Assembly: GCF_001039355.2 (NCBI RefSeq)
Contig: NW_019773525.1
Span: 1 to 64,000 of the forward strand
DNA: 64,000 nt
Direction: 5' to 3'
From: Lingula anatina
Lineage: Eukaryota > Brachiopoda > Lingulata > Lingulida > Lingulidae
In this document: positions 1 through 12,173 of the stretch, in pieces
Layout: every line of letters begins with the position of its first letter
Position numbering within the stretch: position 1 is the stretch's first letter
Notes under the pieces: generated by a model
The model's input: the letters and a program-made list of their open reading frames with translations, nothing else
The model's database searches: none
What the model was told of the DNA's origin: nothing
Translations under genes and position numbers: made by a program

Positions 1-649
1 CGTTTACTGGCCTACACACCTAGACCCCAGCACCGACAAAGCCCTAATTTCACGTAGACCGAATTGAGATTATGGATGACCTAAATCCAAGAGATGGGTA
101 CGGAGGCCCTTACCGTCGGAGCCGGCGGTACGATCCAGACGGGACTAAAACCATATGTACCGCCAGCGCCTACGCTGGTGGTACAAATAACATAAAGAAA
201 CGGAAAATATAGCTTGGCCAAATAAGCCATTTTATCTTATCGACCCACCTTAAATAGAATTTCTTTTCCTATTGGTATAATTAAGCAAATGGTATTGAAA
301 TATTTGAATAAAAAGTTCCAGAAATATCAAGTATCAATAACTGAGGTCTTGGGTATAATCAAGCATTTCAGTTTAATATTTTAAACGTTTAAGACACAAT
401 CTCCATGTAAGTGTACAGGACTTATAACGAAAGCTAACGCACTGGTACACATCTATTACCGAAAGGAAAGAAAAATATGGACTGAGAAGGCAAAGATTTT
501 GTTAAGAACATGCAATATTGTTAAAATAATGTGTAGCGCCCGCACAACCAACGACCATATATTAGTTTTAATGCGCTATACACCGAACATCTCTTTAGAT
601 AAGTGACATACAATGTACATGTACATATGACATTGAGTAATATTTCAAG
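1..649. other. Flank outside the left duplication arm, no gene seen
   Basis: AT-rich sequence without a convincing exon on either strand. Similarity to the right arm fades just past the stop codon of the mucin-like gene at 670, so this stretch lies outside the inverted duplication. Nothing else could be supported. Confidence 0.5.
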
Positions 650-669
650 AAAACATCAAAAAACACAAT

Positions 670-3530
670 TCAAAACACTTGCAAGTATTCAGTTTTCTCG
701 TTTTCATTGTAATCGAAAGTGTTCCCATACAAACCAGCTTCGTGTGACATTTCAGAAGCGTTCTCATATACGTCATCCGGTGTAATACTATCTTGTCTCT
801 GCCCTGAATTCGCGTACGAATCTCTCCGAACGTCCGCGTAGTCCTTGAAGTTTATTTGCCGATCACCCTGCTCTTTAACTGAGATATATATCGGGTCATC
901 ATCCGACGCATTGGTATCGGTACCAAATCCATTTGCGCTACTATAATTTGCATCATCTGCAGGCTGTTCATGGCCGCCATTTGCCATGTTGACGTAAGCA
1001 ATTGCGCCATCTTTTGAGCTGCCGTTGGGTAATACCTCATAGTTCACACCACTCGTGTTGATAGTCGTGCTTGCGTTTACGGATTTTCCTAAGGATAAAC
1101 TGAACGGTTTTTCGATGGGGGTCGGGGGTGTCTGATCATTGTGCTGTACTGCCTGTCGCCACCTGAATTTTTGAGAATAAAGGTCGGCATATAAATAACA
1201 TTATACCTTATAGAAATCCCATAGAAGAATTCTGTCGGACGTCCGATATATATGTCCTACAGGACTTTAGGCCAATTTCTATAGGACTTCCTATACGAAC
1301 CTATAGGGAATATCCTAAGGCCTACATAAACATGGATAATTTGGACAGAACTACATACTTCTGCATTTATGTTTAAGAAAGATGTAGTGCGAATGATGGA
1401 TCTAAATTTGCAAATGTCTCTTTTTTTGAAAGGTGGTTTATCAACATGAGCATTTTGTTAACTTATCTAAGTGACCGCTTGAAAGGTGTACACTGTACTA
1501 CATGAAGTATGTCACAAATTGAAAAAAAGTTACAAATAATTAATCTTTTTCATTTGTGCTTGAAGGACATTTGTGCTCCTCGAATTGCATAAAATAGCTT
1601 AATCTAAAGATCAAAGTTGGTACAGAACTTAAGCTCACATATAAGTGTCCTACAAGTTCTACACTGGAATGAAATAATTGAGTCAAAGCTTACTTCAGTG
1701 CAAAGACAGCCGCTATCACTGCAAAGGCGACGGCGAGGAGGGATGTTGTTACAATGCCAGCCACGTGACCGCTGCAGCCATCTTCTGGAAAAGTAAACAA
1801 TGTCATCTGTCAGTGCAATAGGGGAGACAGGGGCTAGTTGGACCCCGGGGTAAGTTGCCCCCCCTCCCATCAAGTCTCTTTAATAAAGTTACTTGAAAAT
1901 GCTAAATTATTTCATTTGGACTCACTGTCGACGCTTTCTTATCACTATTGGATACGGTCACTTTACAAAATGATGTGATAAATTATTTTATCCCATAGTT
2001 ACTTTGTCATAAATTGATGGGGGCCAACTAGCCCCGGTCTCCCCTATCCACCGATTGCAATTATTTCATTTAGTTCACCAAACCCTGAAGTTAAACAGGT
2101 TCAGTTGAAATAGGCAGTATTCTATTCAGTTCTAGAAGAATGCCATTTGAAATAAATTCCCTGGTTGAAGTTTCTGACTAACACCATGCTTAGGCCCAGG
2201 ATGTTACAGAGTTTCACCAAACTTGTATAAAGATGGTATAGGTAGAACTAAATTAAACAATCATTACAGAGGAATGTTACTTTTTTACGCATGAGCTGAT
2301 TTTCATCAGGTGAGGTTAATGAAACAATAGGCCTACTGTACTTCCTGGACTATAAAGTGCTGTCATTTTCTATTAAAACAAGGGGGAAATGAGGAAGCAT
2401 AAAGTTGTATTATTCATCCACTTCAACACCAACTGAATCCCACCACATTTTCATATTTTGCAAATAATGCTGTTCCCCGCTAGGCATTGTGAATTGACAT
2501 GTTACCGGGAGGTCCATTTATGGGTCCAAATGAACGCGTGACCCCTGGTGACGTCATGTTTCTAGGTGACGTCATATCCGTTTGCAAGGTCGAAGCTCTT
2601 CCAGGGGTTGTGTCTTTCGGCAGAAGTTGAGGTGAAGTTTGCCTAGAGATACTGCTGAATGGCAATGTGGATGTGTTTGTTGTTGCAGCTTCGCCTCCTG
2701 TGGTGGTTTGATTTATTGTAGCGTTGGGTGTACTTAGTGTAACGCTACTTCCGCCTACTCCCACTGTAAATAAAAAGTAAAGTAGAGTATAGATAAACGT
2801 TTACAACCTGCGAAACCGTCGAAATTGCTTGCCATGTCCTCCGCATTTAAAATAAGAAATTGTAGACATCTTAAATGCATGCCTCGTCTCATATTTCTTA
2901 TAATATTTCTATTACGTCCATAAAAACTCAATGATACTGTAATCGTTTGCCTAATACTCCTTCTTTACTGCCTTTCATACATTCTGTTGGATAACAGATA
3001 TCTTTAGTGCTCATTGGCTAAATTAATAAACATTTACACAAATTTAATCTTACGAGTGACGTCATAATTGCGATTTTTGGGTAAAAATGGAAAAATTGGT
3101 TTCTTGAGTTTCTTCTTTACCTGAAAACCCACGAACACCGCTTTAACACCTGTTTAATGGCGTCATTTAAATATCCTATATATAGCAACAAGAAATATAA
3201 ACGCCAATTTCTTATATTTTCGAGGGGGGGGTTATTGCTTTGAATAATTGGGGACAGAAAAACACTCATTTCGGTAACTGAATAATGATACACAGTGCTT
3301 ACAGTATCCTTAAACAGTAACTATTAGCTTGTCTATTACCTCGGCAGGGATTGGTTAATTATTAACGCAGGGAAAAATAAATACCGTGTAACCTTTGGTG
3401 CTTTTCCTAGAAGACATGTTTCTTGCTACGTGCAACACCCCAGCACCATACACGGATATAAAGTTGTATTTATACATATGCTCGCGTACATAGGTGATGT
3501 GTATTTTTACAACGAAATAGAAAAAAGAAG

Positions 3531-3577
<47 letters not shown>

Positions 3578-4242
3578 CGTGCGTGCGAGAGAGAGAGAGA
3601 GAGAGAAAGGGAAAGAGGGCGAGCGAGTGTTTAGGCAACCATGAAGTTTAAATGTCAAGCCGGTAAACGTTTGATGTTCGTTTTGTATTTCGTCCCTTGG
3701 AATTAAAACAGCTAGACTACACGTTACTATATTCAGTTATAAACTCTAGTTGTGCCTCTGTTTGTACAAGCCGTGCCCTACTGATAAGGCTCTAACATCT
3801 AACATACATTTTAAGAATGATCCAAGGACGACATTAGTGTTGAAACGTGTATAACTGCATGTCACGGGTTTTTCGGTCATATATAAACGATGTGATAAAC
3901 ATGAAATTATTGTAAAATTGAATCCAAAAAAAAAAAAAAAAAAAAAAAATGGAGACAATATATCTCCTGATCTGCCGGCAATTGTGTTACTTTAATACAT
4001 TGTCATATGTTTTTTAACCTTAAAGATGATAAACGCGTTGTCAGTCAGAAGCCCTCATCACACACATACTGAACGCCTGTGCCCACATACAGTCCCGCTC
4101 ACGCACTCACACACGCACACACGCACACACACACGTCGCCTCTCATCCACTGAAACTCCCATTTATTTTAGGAAAAGCTTCAGTACGTATACTTACCACT
4201 ATGAAATAGCAATATAAACAATAAAATGTCTCTCTTAAGCAT
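670..4242 (-). CDS. Mucin-stalk type I membrane protein with phosphotyrosine-type tail (left copy)
   Basis: Four coding exons on the minus strand: 4197-4242, 2506-2763, 1694-1784, 670-1162. All junctions are GT-AG and phases agree, giving 296 codons including stop (295 aa). Residues 1-15 are a signal peptide (MLKRDILLFILLFHS). Residues 16-101 form a Ser/Thr/Pro-rich, mucin-like stalk with NxS/T sites. One TM helix lies at about 107-130. The 160-residue tail carries NYEVLP, AYVNM, PIYISV, DVYENA, LYGNT and TEYLQVF. YVNM fits the p85 (YxxM) and Grb2 (YxN) SH2 consensus; YENA and YGNT fit YxN. No folded ectodomain is visible, so it may be a signalling adaptor, a co-receptor or a glycocalyx protein. 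Family unrecognised. Its neighbour, the LRR gene, is divergently oriented. Confidence 0.8.
1821..2044. mobile_element. Palindromic MITE-like element in a mucin-gene intron (left)
   Basis: The ends are inverted: GGGGAGACAGGGGCTAG at the start and CTAGCCCCGGTCTCCCC at the end. A counterpart lies at 53,731-53,951 at the matching place in the right arm, so it was inserted before the duplication. It has no coding capacity. Confidence 0.7.
3532..3606. repeat. (TG)n/(GA)n compound microsatellite
   Basis: A TG run passes through TGCG into a GA run, inside intron 1 of the left mucin gene. A related CA/CT tract lies at 52,184-52,250 in the right arm with a different length. Open frames here are repeat artefacts. 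Confidence 0.9.
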
Positions 4243-5057
4243 AGCTACGTCCGTATCACCAGTCTAATAGATTGGCGTATATTCTCCTGATTCAGGTACC
4301 ACGTGACTGATCCGAGTCGTGATAACAGGAAGCCTTTAATGCACTCGACGTCTTTTGTACGTCCGGTTCGAATAAAATCTTCAGACGTTCCTTGCTTGGT
4401 TTTCTCAATCTTACGTTAAAGTAAAATGCATGCCCCACGACAAAGAATTTACCTTTAATAAAAGCTTAAACTATAACCACTGGCACACTGTACATGTAGC
4501 CAAACATCTTTTCTGTCTCTTCTAGGATGCTAAAGTGATCACGTGAGTGACTTTAACGGTGTTGTTGGTATTCTACATGAGTACACACAGATATGCGTCA
4601 TTGTTTGTTTTCAGATAGAGTTCGGAGAACGGGTGAATGAATGTGGATGCGATATTGTTATAATTGTACTTCAGCACTGTCTTATCATCAGTAGCACCAG
4701 TTAGCAAAACAACAATTTGCTATGCTCGCGATCCGAACTGCAAGTGAGGTAGTAACATAGTATCGGTACCCAAAGAATATATTAATAACACAGGCCCGTA
4801 ACCAGGGGGGGCGGGGGGGGGGACTCAATTACATCACCGCATATTACACAATGCAGCAGTGCAACAGACTTGGTAGTCAGTTAATTGGTAGCGACACACC
4901 TGACTTCACACTTCTCCAGTCAGATATCTTATATGAGATCTGAGTTTTATGAAAAAAAGAACGCATTTTTACCTAGGCATACCTTTCAAACTGAAATATT
5001 CCATATTAAATGTCAAGTCTGTATTTTGTCTCTTTTACACAAAGTACACGTAGACCC

Positions 5058-5249
5058 CATTCCCATAGATTTTAGATCGATCTATCCCCGTTGGGAGTCT
5101 CACTAGGTTACTGTCAGCTAAGTCGGCTTAAGCGTCTGTCCCACCTACTTAAAGCTGTAAGTGGGTAATTATGGTGCTCGCTCGGCTAACTGCAATTTAG
5201 CGTGAACCCCCAGGAATTAGGTCGATCTGAATCTAAATCTCTGGGAATG
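5058..5249. mobile_element. Foldback MITE, family with ends CATTCCCA..TGGGAATG
   Basis: The ends are inverted around GATTTAGATC-like sequence with an internal GTTCACGCTAAAT motif. Further copies occur at 24,941-25,147 (upstream of the first P450) and 50,258-50,456 (the right-arm counterpart). Three copies in one window mark a family. No coding capacity. Confidence 0.7.
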
Positions 5250-6001
5250 CACACTTAAAATAATGTGTGAACCAAGTAACTGCATATCTTAATTGGCTTT
5301 CTTCCTCCCAAACGTGCCCATGAAATAAAGCACGAGTGCTGAGATTACTAATGAACCGATTTGGCAAGCCTTTCGATGCACACTAAAATCGGCATAGTGG
5401 CACAGGTTATCGTTTCCAATTTTAGGCGGTTACCCTACCTCTACCAGGGTGTCAGATTATATAGGGAAAACGGATGAAACAGCGAAATGACTGTCTATAT
5501 ATCTAGAGACATATCTGTGAATATCTGTGAAAAATCAATCTGTGGCCCTGGTAGAGAGTACGGTTACACTCTGGCTGAACAAAAGTGAGCATGAAAAATA
5601 ATGGTGGGTAAAAGCGTGGGTAAAGCATCCCTTGGTGCAATTAAACGTCTTTTGTACGTCAAATAAAGACTTCAAATACAAGTTCCTGTCTAAACCATAC
5701 TTTTGATGTCTAAACCATACTTTTCTCACAAAAATGAAAATGCTTTACGGCAAGTAACCTACATACAGGTTTCTTCAGTAACAGCTTAAACTATATCGGT
5801 AGCTACACCGTAGACAGACACATGTTACATATGTTGTACATGTAGCCTGACATGGGTTCATCTCTTCCGTCCGCTTCGAGGGTGCTAAAGTGAGCCGTGG
5901 GTGTTTTTAATGGTGTACATGGAGATGCGTACATGTAGATATGCATCAATGTTTATTTTCAGATAAACTTCGGAGAAAGTGAAAGGTGTCAACGCGATAT
6001 A

Positions 6002-6190
6002 GGCCGCTTTCATAACCAGTTGACTAACTAATCCGCGGATCAAATATGGTGCGACCCACTTGAAAGCATGCCGAGATTTAATTGCTCTGCCCCTGCCGGG
6101 ACGGTGGGAGGCAGGAAGCTATTGTCAAGTGCGTCACATATATGATCCTCGGGCTAGTTGGTTCGCGGATCAACTGACTGTGAATGCTCC
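6002..6190. mobile_element. Foldback MITE with TCCGCGGATCAAATATGG arms, copy 1
   Basis: Inverted arms carry CCGCGGATCAA near both ends. The right-arm counterpart is at 49,320-49,510, so this copy predates the duplication. The same arm motif recurs in the element at 6872-7073, so they belong to one family. Confidence 0.65.
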
Positions 6191-6871
6191 CATTGCTGTA
6201 ATTGTACTTCACTTCTGTCTAATTATCCCTAGCACATGTATTGCGGTCAGCAGCACCGCATTTTGCTATATTCGCAATCGGAACTTTAAATAAATCAGTT
6301 ACATTATCGGCACCAAAATAATTAAGCCAGTATATATTCAGTTCACGTCAAATATCCTTTCACTTTTGCCCTTTCAATACTTCTCTTACCTGCCTAGGCT
6401 AGCTGCTGAACCACAAGATCAAATCTTCAGACGTCTAATTCTACTGAGTGAATTTTGTTTGTCATCCAGTTGAATAAGAATGAGAAATCTGAATAACTCT
6501 GATAATTTGTAACTTATATTTAGGAACTGACCGACGTTGCGGTTTCAACCTTCATTCCCATTCTGTCATTAACCCTCGTTTTTTTTCATAAAAATTTTGA
6601 AAAACGACGCGGGCTAAATAGAAAGGAAAAAGATTGTTTGAGAAAGGGGGAACCACCTTCTGTAACCGCCTATGTAAAACGCAATAACAAGGAAGGAACT
6701 AAATATATCAACAACCAAAACATTGTTGCCATACACATCATTTATATAACATACAGGGGTAAAGCTACAGGAAGTTAGAACCACGTGTGTGTTTCTGCTG
6801 TCTATATGTGATATGAAGTACCAGGAACCTTAGTCATAATGAGAAAATGAGTTTACTTTCACCCCTCTAAG

Positions 6872-7073
6872 GGTGGATTCAGAACAAGTTGATCCGCGGA
6901 CTTACAGATGCGGGGATCAAATATGGCCGACCCCGAAAGCTTGTTGCATTATGCCCTAATAGACACTGAAAAGATGCCCCGCTGGGATTTTGCGGTAAGC
7001 TTTCAAGTGGATTGGCCATATTTGATCTACGGATCTGTAAGTTCGCGGATTAACTTTGGTTGTGAATGGAGCC
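6872..7073. mobile_element. Foldback MITE with TCCGCGGATCAAATATGG arms, copy 2
   Basis: The left arm has GTTGATCCGCGGACTTACAG and the right arm has the reverse complement with a few changes. The counterpart in the right arm is at 48,425-48,631. It lies about 0.7 kb upstream of the LRR gene start. No coding capacity. Confidence 0.65.
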
Positions 7074-7962
7074 TAAGTGTTCTATTTATGGCACAAGTTT
7101 CCGTACCCTTGCGCATGTGACATACATGTAATGCCTATTAGATCAATGTACAGCCGAATGTACGAGGTTATAAGATTAACATTGTTCCAGAATATTGTCA
7201 TAGCACAATCGGCTGACCAAGTTGTCCACGGGTCACGAGGTAGGTGTCCTTCCCCTAGAGCTCAACGTTTTCATCCGTTTCAAGACTTTATATCAATATC
7301 TTTAAAAATTTAGATTAATAATGGTAATATGCTGTGTAATCTTTATTTATTCGCACTGAAAGTGAAATTTATTTTGACTTCACATTAAACTATGTGGGTG
7401 TGGGTTTTAACACTTAAAAGAAGTACGAAAGCATCTTACAGATCTGTTTTATTTTGATAAATGTAAGATCATTATATCTCAGGGTGAGGGTTCAAAACAC
7501 CCAGTACTAGTCTGACTGGATGACGATTAATTTGTGATTTCTGAGTCGACGGGTAGGCATATTGAAATTAAGTTCCGGGTTGGAAAGTGTAAGGGAAATT
7601 TAAATCTTTCTACACACTGCTTCGTGTTGAACTTCTATATATTAAATACGGCAGTTAATATATATTAATAAAACAATTTAATACGCTCGAATTCTAACTG
7701 CCTCGACAAGGATTTTATATTGGTATTTGTGTGTGTTTCTTAATACCGTGTATATCTTTCTTTCAAGATGGCGTCCAGAAATAATACTGCCCTGACAATT
7801 CTGATGGCGCTAAGTTTTGTCCAAGTACTAGTCCTGGTAGAGTCCAAGTGTGCACTTCATCCAAGATGCAGGACATGCTACAGCAATACGAACAGCGACG
7901 GGAAAGAAACGTGGGTGTTTCACTGCACTTTTCGTCAAATTTATAACTGTTCGAGCTTTTGT

Positions 7963-8630
7963 CACCCTGAGCTTCAGCGATAACTTGACACTAACCTATT
8001 CACTATAGCCTATCTTCATCGTGTCAAGTTACCTCTGACGAAAATAGTTTGACCTAGTTTATATAAGCCAATCGAATCCAAGTTTCAAAATTTTTCACCA
8101 AAGTTTGGTGAAAACGCTGATTGGTTGACCGTCAATCGGCAATCCTCGGCTGATTCCGCAAGCTCCATACTAACAACAAAGTTATTGTCGAGTGCGGAGA
8201 CATCCGAGTAGTTCCGAGTGCACAACCGTACACAAAGAAAGCATGGCGTCTCCTACGAGTGACTACGTAAAATAATGTGTTAAGTTTTCTCTTGATTCTT
8301 TGCAAAATATGAGTATATCGGAATTGAAACCAGAGCAGTTTGAGGCCCTGCATCATTATCTACTGAGGGATGCGTATTTTGCGTGCTGCCCACAGGTTAC
8401 GGCAAGTCCCTGATATTCAGCCTAATCTCTGATTGGTCCGGATTTGAACAAAGCGCGCTTTGACTCGTTCGCGTTCATTGGCTAGATCGTTCAATGAGTC
8501 ATTGAGTGCGGGCTTTAAATTTGATTGGCGGGCGGCGGGGGCAATCGAATGTGGTCAGAGGTAACTTGACACGATGAAGATAGGCTATAGTGAAGAGGTT
8601 AGTGTCAAGTTATCTCTGAAGCTCAGGGTG
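7963..8630. mobile_element. DNA transposon, 668 bp, long TIRs, 8-bp target duplication
   Basis: The left terminus begins CACCCTGAGCTTCAG and the right terminus ends CTGAAGCTCAGGGTG. The inverted similarity continues for about 75 bp through GATAACTTGACACTAAC. The flanking direct repeat GCTTTTGT occurs at 7955-7962 and 8631-8638. An 8-bp duplication is typical of hAT, P and KDZ-type superfamilies; the TIR start CACCC does not settle which. It is non-autonomous but contains a helicase-like remnant at about 8309-8430. Confidence 0.88.
8309..8430 (+). pseudogene. RecQ-like helicase remnant inside the transposon
   Basis: From ATG 8309 the frame reads SELKPEQFEAL, resembling the start of a RecQ-type helicase domain. 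After a small frame change near 8372 it reads VFCVLPTGYGKSLIFSLI, which has a Walker A motif (GYGKS) in the usual RecQ context. The fragment is frameshifted and truncated. It is either the relic of a transposon-encoded helicase or a captured host fragment. Read from motif recognition only. Confidence 0.6.
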
Positions 8631-11095
8631 GCTTTTGTCTGCTCAACGTTTCTTTTATGATGCTGGATCTGCGGAACACTCATTTGATTTGGGGCGGTAT
8701 TAGTTGTTGTCGACTGGATGTATACGCACGAGATCTATCATACTCTTACATACAGGCATTTGACGGGCGTCATATTTTTGACAGTGTCAAATATCATCTT
8801 CATCAACTTCGCTTGCGTGATGCTGTTGTGGGCTACGGGACTAACGATTGGTCCAGAATCGATCTTCCACTGCTAGCGGAGTTATATTTAAGTGAAAATC
8901 CTTATACGATTCGAGACATACCAGTCCAAAGGTTCCAGTCGCTGGAAGTCTTACACATGGAGAATGATGCCTTAAGTGTTATACCAAACGCTCTGTGGTC
9001 CCTGAGGTCTTTAAAGCACCTCTCGCTTCAATATAACCTACTGAATTCTTCGTCCATGGATTCCTTCAAATACCTCCCTCTTACGCTGGAAACCCTGGAC
9101 ATTAGCCATAATAGGATCAGAAGATGTCCTTCTTTGGTTAGTAATCTACAAAACCTTCGACACCTTAGAATGAGACACATTTCAGCGGGTAACACGCAAA
9201 ACGGATACTTCGCTAACATGAATCAATTAGCCTTATTGGACTTAAGTTTCAACTACATGACTACTTCGCCATTTCATTCACTGACTATCTTGAATATTTC
9301 GTCAAATAGACTGAGCGCAGTGCCTGAAGCAATTGAGAAGACACCCGCCCTTAGTCAATTGTACATGCGATCCAATCAAGTCGCTTATATATCACCGAAC
9401 ACATTTGTCAACAACACACAGGTGTCCGTCATAGACTTGACTCATAACAANCTATAGTGTATATGATATTTCTTCTCTCGGTTTTGCGGGTCTGGAAAAC
9501 AATCTGGAAACTCTGTACTTGGAGGGCAACCAGCTTAGAAGTCTGGGCAAATGCACCATATTACCTCTATATTACCCTTTTCATTGTGACTGTGAGGTGG
9601 CCTGGGTGCGTGCTTTCAGAATTGGTGACATGGACGTTGACACCGACCAGGCCATATGTCACAGCCCCATGGAATTTAAGGGAATGGGCATCACCCGCTT
9701 CCCCGTCGATGATTGTACCCTGAAAGACGTCTCGTTGGATATTAATGACTGCGCGCAGCAGACTGCGCAACCCGCTTACGTCACTACAGTTGGAAAAGGG
9801 CTCAACGGTCGAGTAACTAAACCACAGGTATTGACAACCAAGTCTGTCAATACTGAGAACTCTAAGAGTAACTTTCAAGAAACCTACGCCAAAACAACAG
9901 TAAACCCAATGACGTATGCAGCGTTAGGCATAGGAATCATTTGCATACTGGCTATTTTAGCCCTTGCCATTCTTGTTCTCGTTCTATTCCGAGGTTTAAA
10001 CAAACGGCAAGGTAGAATGTCCACTGAGGAGGCCAATCACAATATGTCCCCACTTCAAGAAATCAACACGGCGGTCGATGGACAAACTGGACCGTACCAA
10101 ACATTGGAGAGGGAGCCGTCAGAGTACCAGAATGTTCCTTCCAGTGTCCACACGGCTAACGCACAGATTTATGAGCCTTTGACATGTTAAAAAGCGGTAG
10201 TCTATGGGTCAATGTAAACCCCCTCTATTTCCCCTATCGATTTTCAATCATTATGTTTTTCTGATTAGCTTTAATTTTCTGCTCCTCGCCATTAAACTGG
10301 TGTTGGATGTAAGCATCAGAGTCGGCAATAATGGGCTCTGATGAGGATATTAATCTATATATGTAGAATGTAATATTTTACATCATTGCACACTCGAAAA
10401 AAAAGTGAACTTGTACCTCGACATGATCAAGGAAGTGAATGTGGATCCTATTTACTCTCTTGCCTTGACTGACAATCAATAACGTTGCCGAAAGTACAGG
10501 CATTAAGACGAAACTATATTAAAACCTGTATCTATAACTTAAGATATATACATGTATATATAGTGGATGAGATTTTTGATTTAATGATGCGGACTTGATT
10601 CGGGATTTACGTGTAGGCTACATGAGCTTGTAAATATGTAACAACACTTTTGAAAATGTAATAATAATATATAGCTTTCAAATTTTGTATAAAGGTATTG
10701 GGAGTGAATTATTCTAATACACACGTCTTCTCTTTCTCTTGAGTCTCAGTATTGAGATCAGCATTAAACAGGCTCATTTTTCAATTATTTTGCATTTTAA
10801 AAACAATAATAAACTTACTTGTAGTCGCCGGAGGTGAGATAATGTAGACAATTTAAAGTATACATATCAAATGATATAATTTAAACATAAAATTTAATAC
10901 GCACCTGTATCTCCCAAAAATGTCTAGAAAATTTGCGTCCCTTGTCAAAGCTTAAATAAAATAAGCACTAGTTCAACCGAAACACCAGTGCAGTGCAGCA
11001 TTCCTTTCTTATCAGACTGTATCTAAGATCCATAGTTTATATATCTATCACTTTAAGATATTGCTCGGCTTCGCTATCACAATAAGTGAAGATTA

Positions 11096-11379
11096 CCCGC
11101 ACGAAAACGAAGCAGATACTCCAGCGCAGTAGACTACTGCAATCATACTGCAAACATGCTTCAAATCTGCTTCGATGTGGGAGCTAATTAGCATATTTGA
11201 AACATGCTTCTATCATGCTGCTAATCTACTGCATTAATGCTCCTCCTCTGTACAACCCTATGTAATTTTTGAAGTAGAATTGCAGTAGGCTATACTGCAT
11301 TTCTACTGCAAATATGCTCCACACCACTACTGCGTTAATGCTTCTTTGCTACTTCGATACTACTGCATTTTTGTGCGGG
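11096..11379. mobile_element. MITE, TA target site, present only in the left arm
   Basis: Ends are CCCGCACGAAAA and TTTTTGTGCGGG, flanked by TA on each side. The matching right-arm position (about 46,201) has the same flanks with a single TA and no element, which is a clean empty site. The interior is a degenerate tandem repeat of CTACTGCA and ATGCTTC words. The TA duplication is Tc1/mariner-like. Apart from this element and a CA microsatellite, 10,191-12,173 holds nothing I can support. Confidence 0.85.
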
Positions 11380-11895
11380 TAGGAACAGATAGCAGCGGAT
11401 AATGCGGATACGTCCAACCGCTATCTCGGTCGTTTTTGGGACCATCTCAGCAAATTCATTAAAGATACATACAAAGTCAATTTTTTGTCACAAAAACCAA
11501 CCAAATGCCAGTATATAGTTTCAAGTAGTATAACTAAGAGAATTACCAAAAGGCATTGTTTAATTTTACCCGAAAATGATGTTTGAACAGATTTTCCTGC
11601 TGGCATTCTAAGCTGTATGTCAATGGGGCAGGAAAGTAGGTCACGGAAGTAGGTTAAATTTACAACCATAAATTTAAAGAAAGGAGCAGTCTAAAGGTCT
11701 TTTATGGCTGATCGAGTGATCTATTCATTTTATCCATTGGCATGTCAAATTTATTTGAGTCATATAAGAATCTAGTAGAAGTGGTTTACATGTGTTACTG
11801 GGAACCCACGCTCCACCGATGCTCGGTTCGTATGTACCTTTAAATACCTTGACTTATGTTTCTATTTGTTTTAAGAAACGCGAAAGAACAGAGAC

Positions 11896-11935
11896 ACACA
11901 CGCACACACACACACACACACATACACGCACACGT
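11896..11935. repeat. (CA)n microsatellite
   Basis: CACACA tract upstream of the trefoil gene. The right-arm counterpart is a GT tract at 46,026-46,070. Confidence 0.9.
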
Positions 11936-12173
11936 AATCATGTAAAGCTACCGTCAGAAAAAGTCCATAATTTGGTTAAAAGCTTTTATAAACTCTCCAG
12001 AGATGGCAGCTCGCCCAGTTATAAAATCTTATTTTTGTGAGATACCCCACTCCTCTTGTTAAAATCAAAAGCGTTGACATGTTTGGAAGATGTCTGTGAG
12101 TGAAAGTCACACACAGATAAGTTGATTACATGTGCGACTGGCCTCAAAGGTGTGGGAACCACAGAAATCCAAC

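Larger units (their letters stand above)
7768..10190 (+). pseudogene. Single-exon LRR type I membrane protein, disrupted (left copy)
   Basis: Coding starts at ATG 7768 with a signal peptide (LTILMALSFVQVLVLVES), then a Cys-rich N-cap (CALHPRCRTCYS..). It is interrupted at 7963 by a 668-bp transposable element. Leaving out the element and one 8-bp target-site copy keeps the frame (676 bp; 8657-676 has the same phase as 7768). Leucine-rich repeats follow to about 9445, with LxxLxLxxN motifs such as LETLDISHNRI and LALLDLSFNYM. At an ambiguous base (9451) the frame shifts by one. Then come the last LRR and a C-cap (PFHCDCEVAWV), a Thr-rich linker, a TM helix (GIGIICILAILALAILVLVL) and a tail with YQTL, YQNV and YEPL, stopping at 10,190. 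Compared with the right copy, the last LRR lacks 30 bp in frame. The shift at N may be an assembly error; the insertion is real in the sequence given. Confidence 0.8.

Noticed and set aside
3430-3658. Frames over the TG/GA tract
   Set aside because: Low-complexity microsatellite translation (Val-Cys and Arg-Glu runs).
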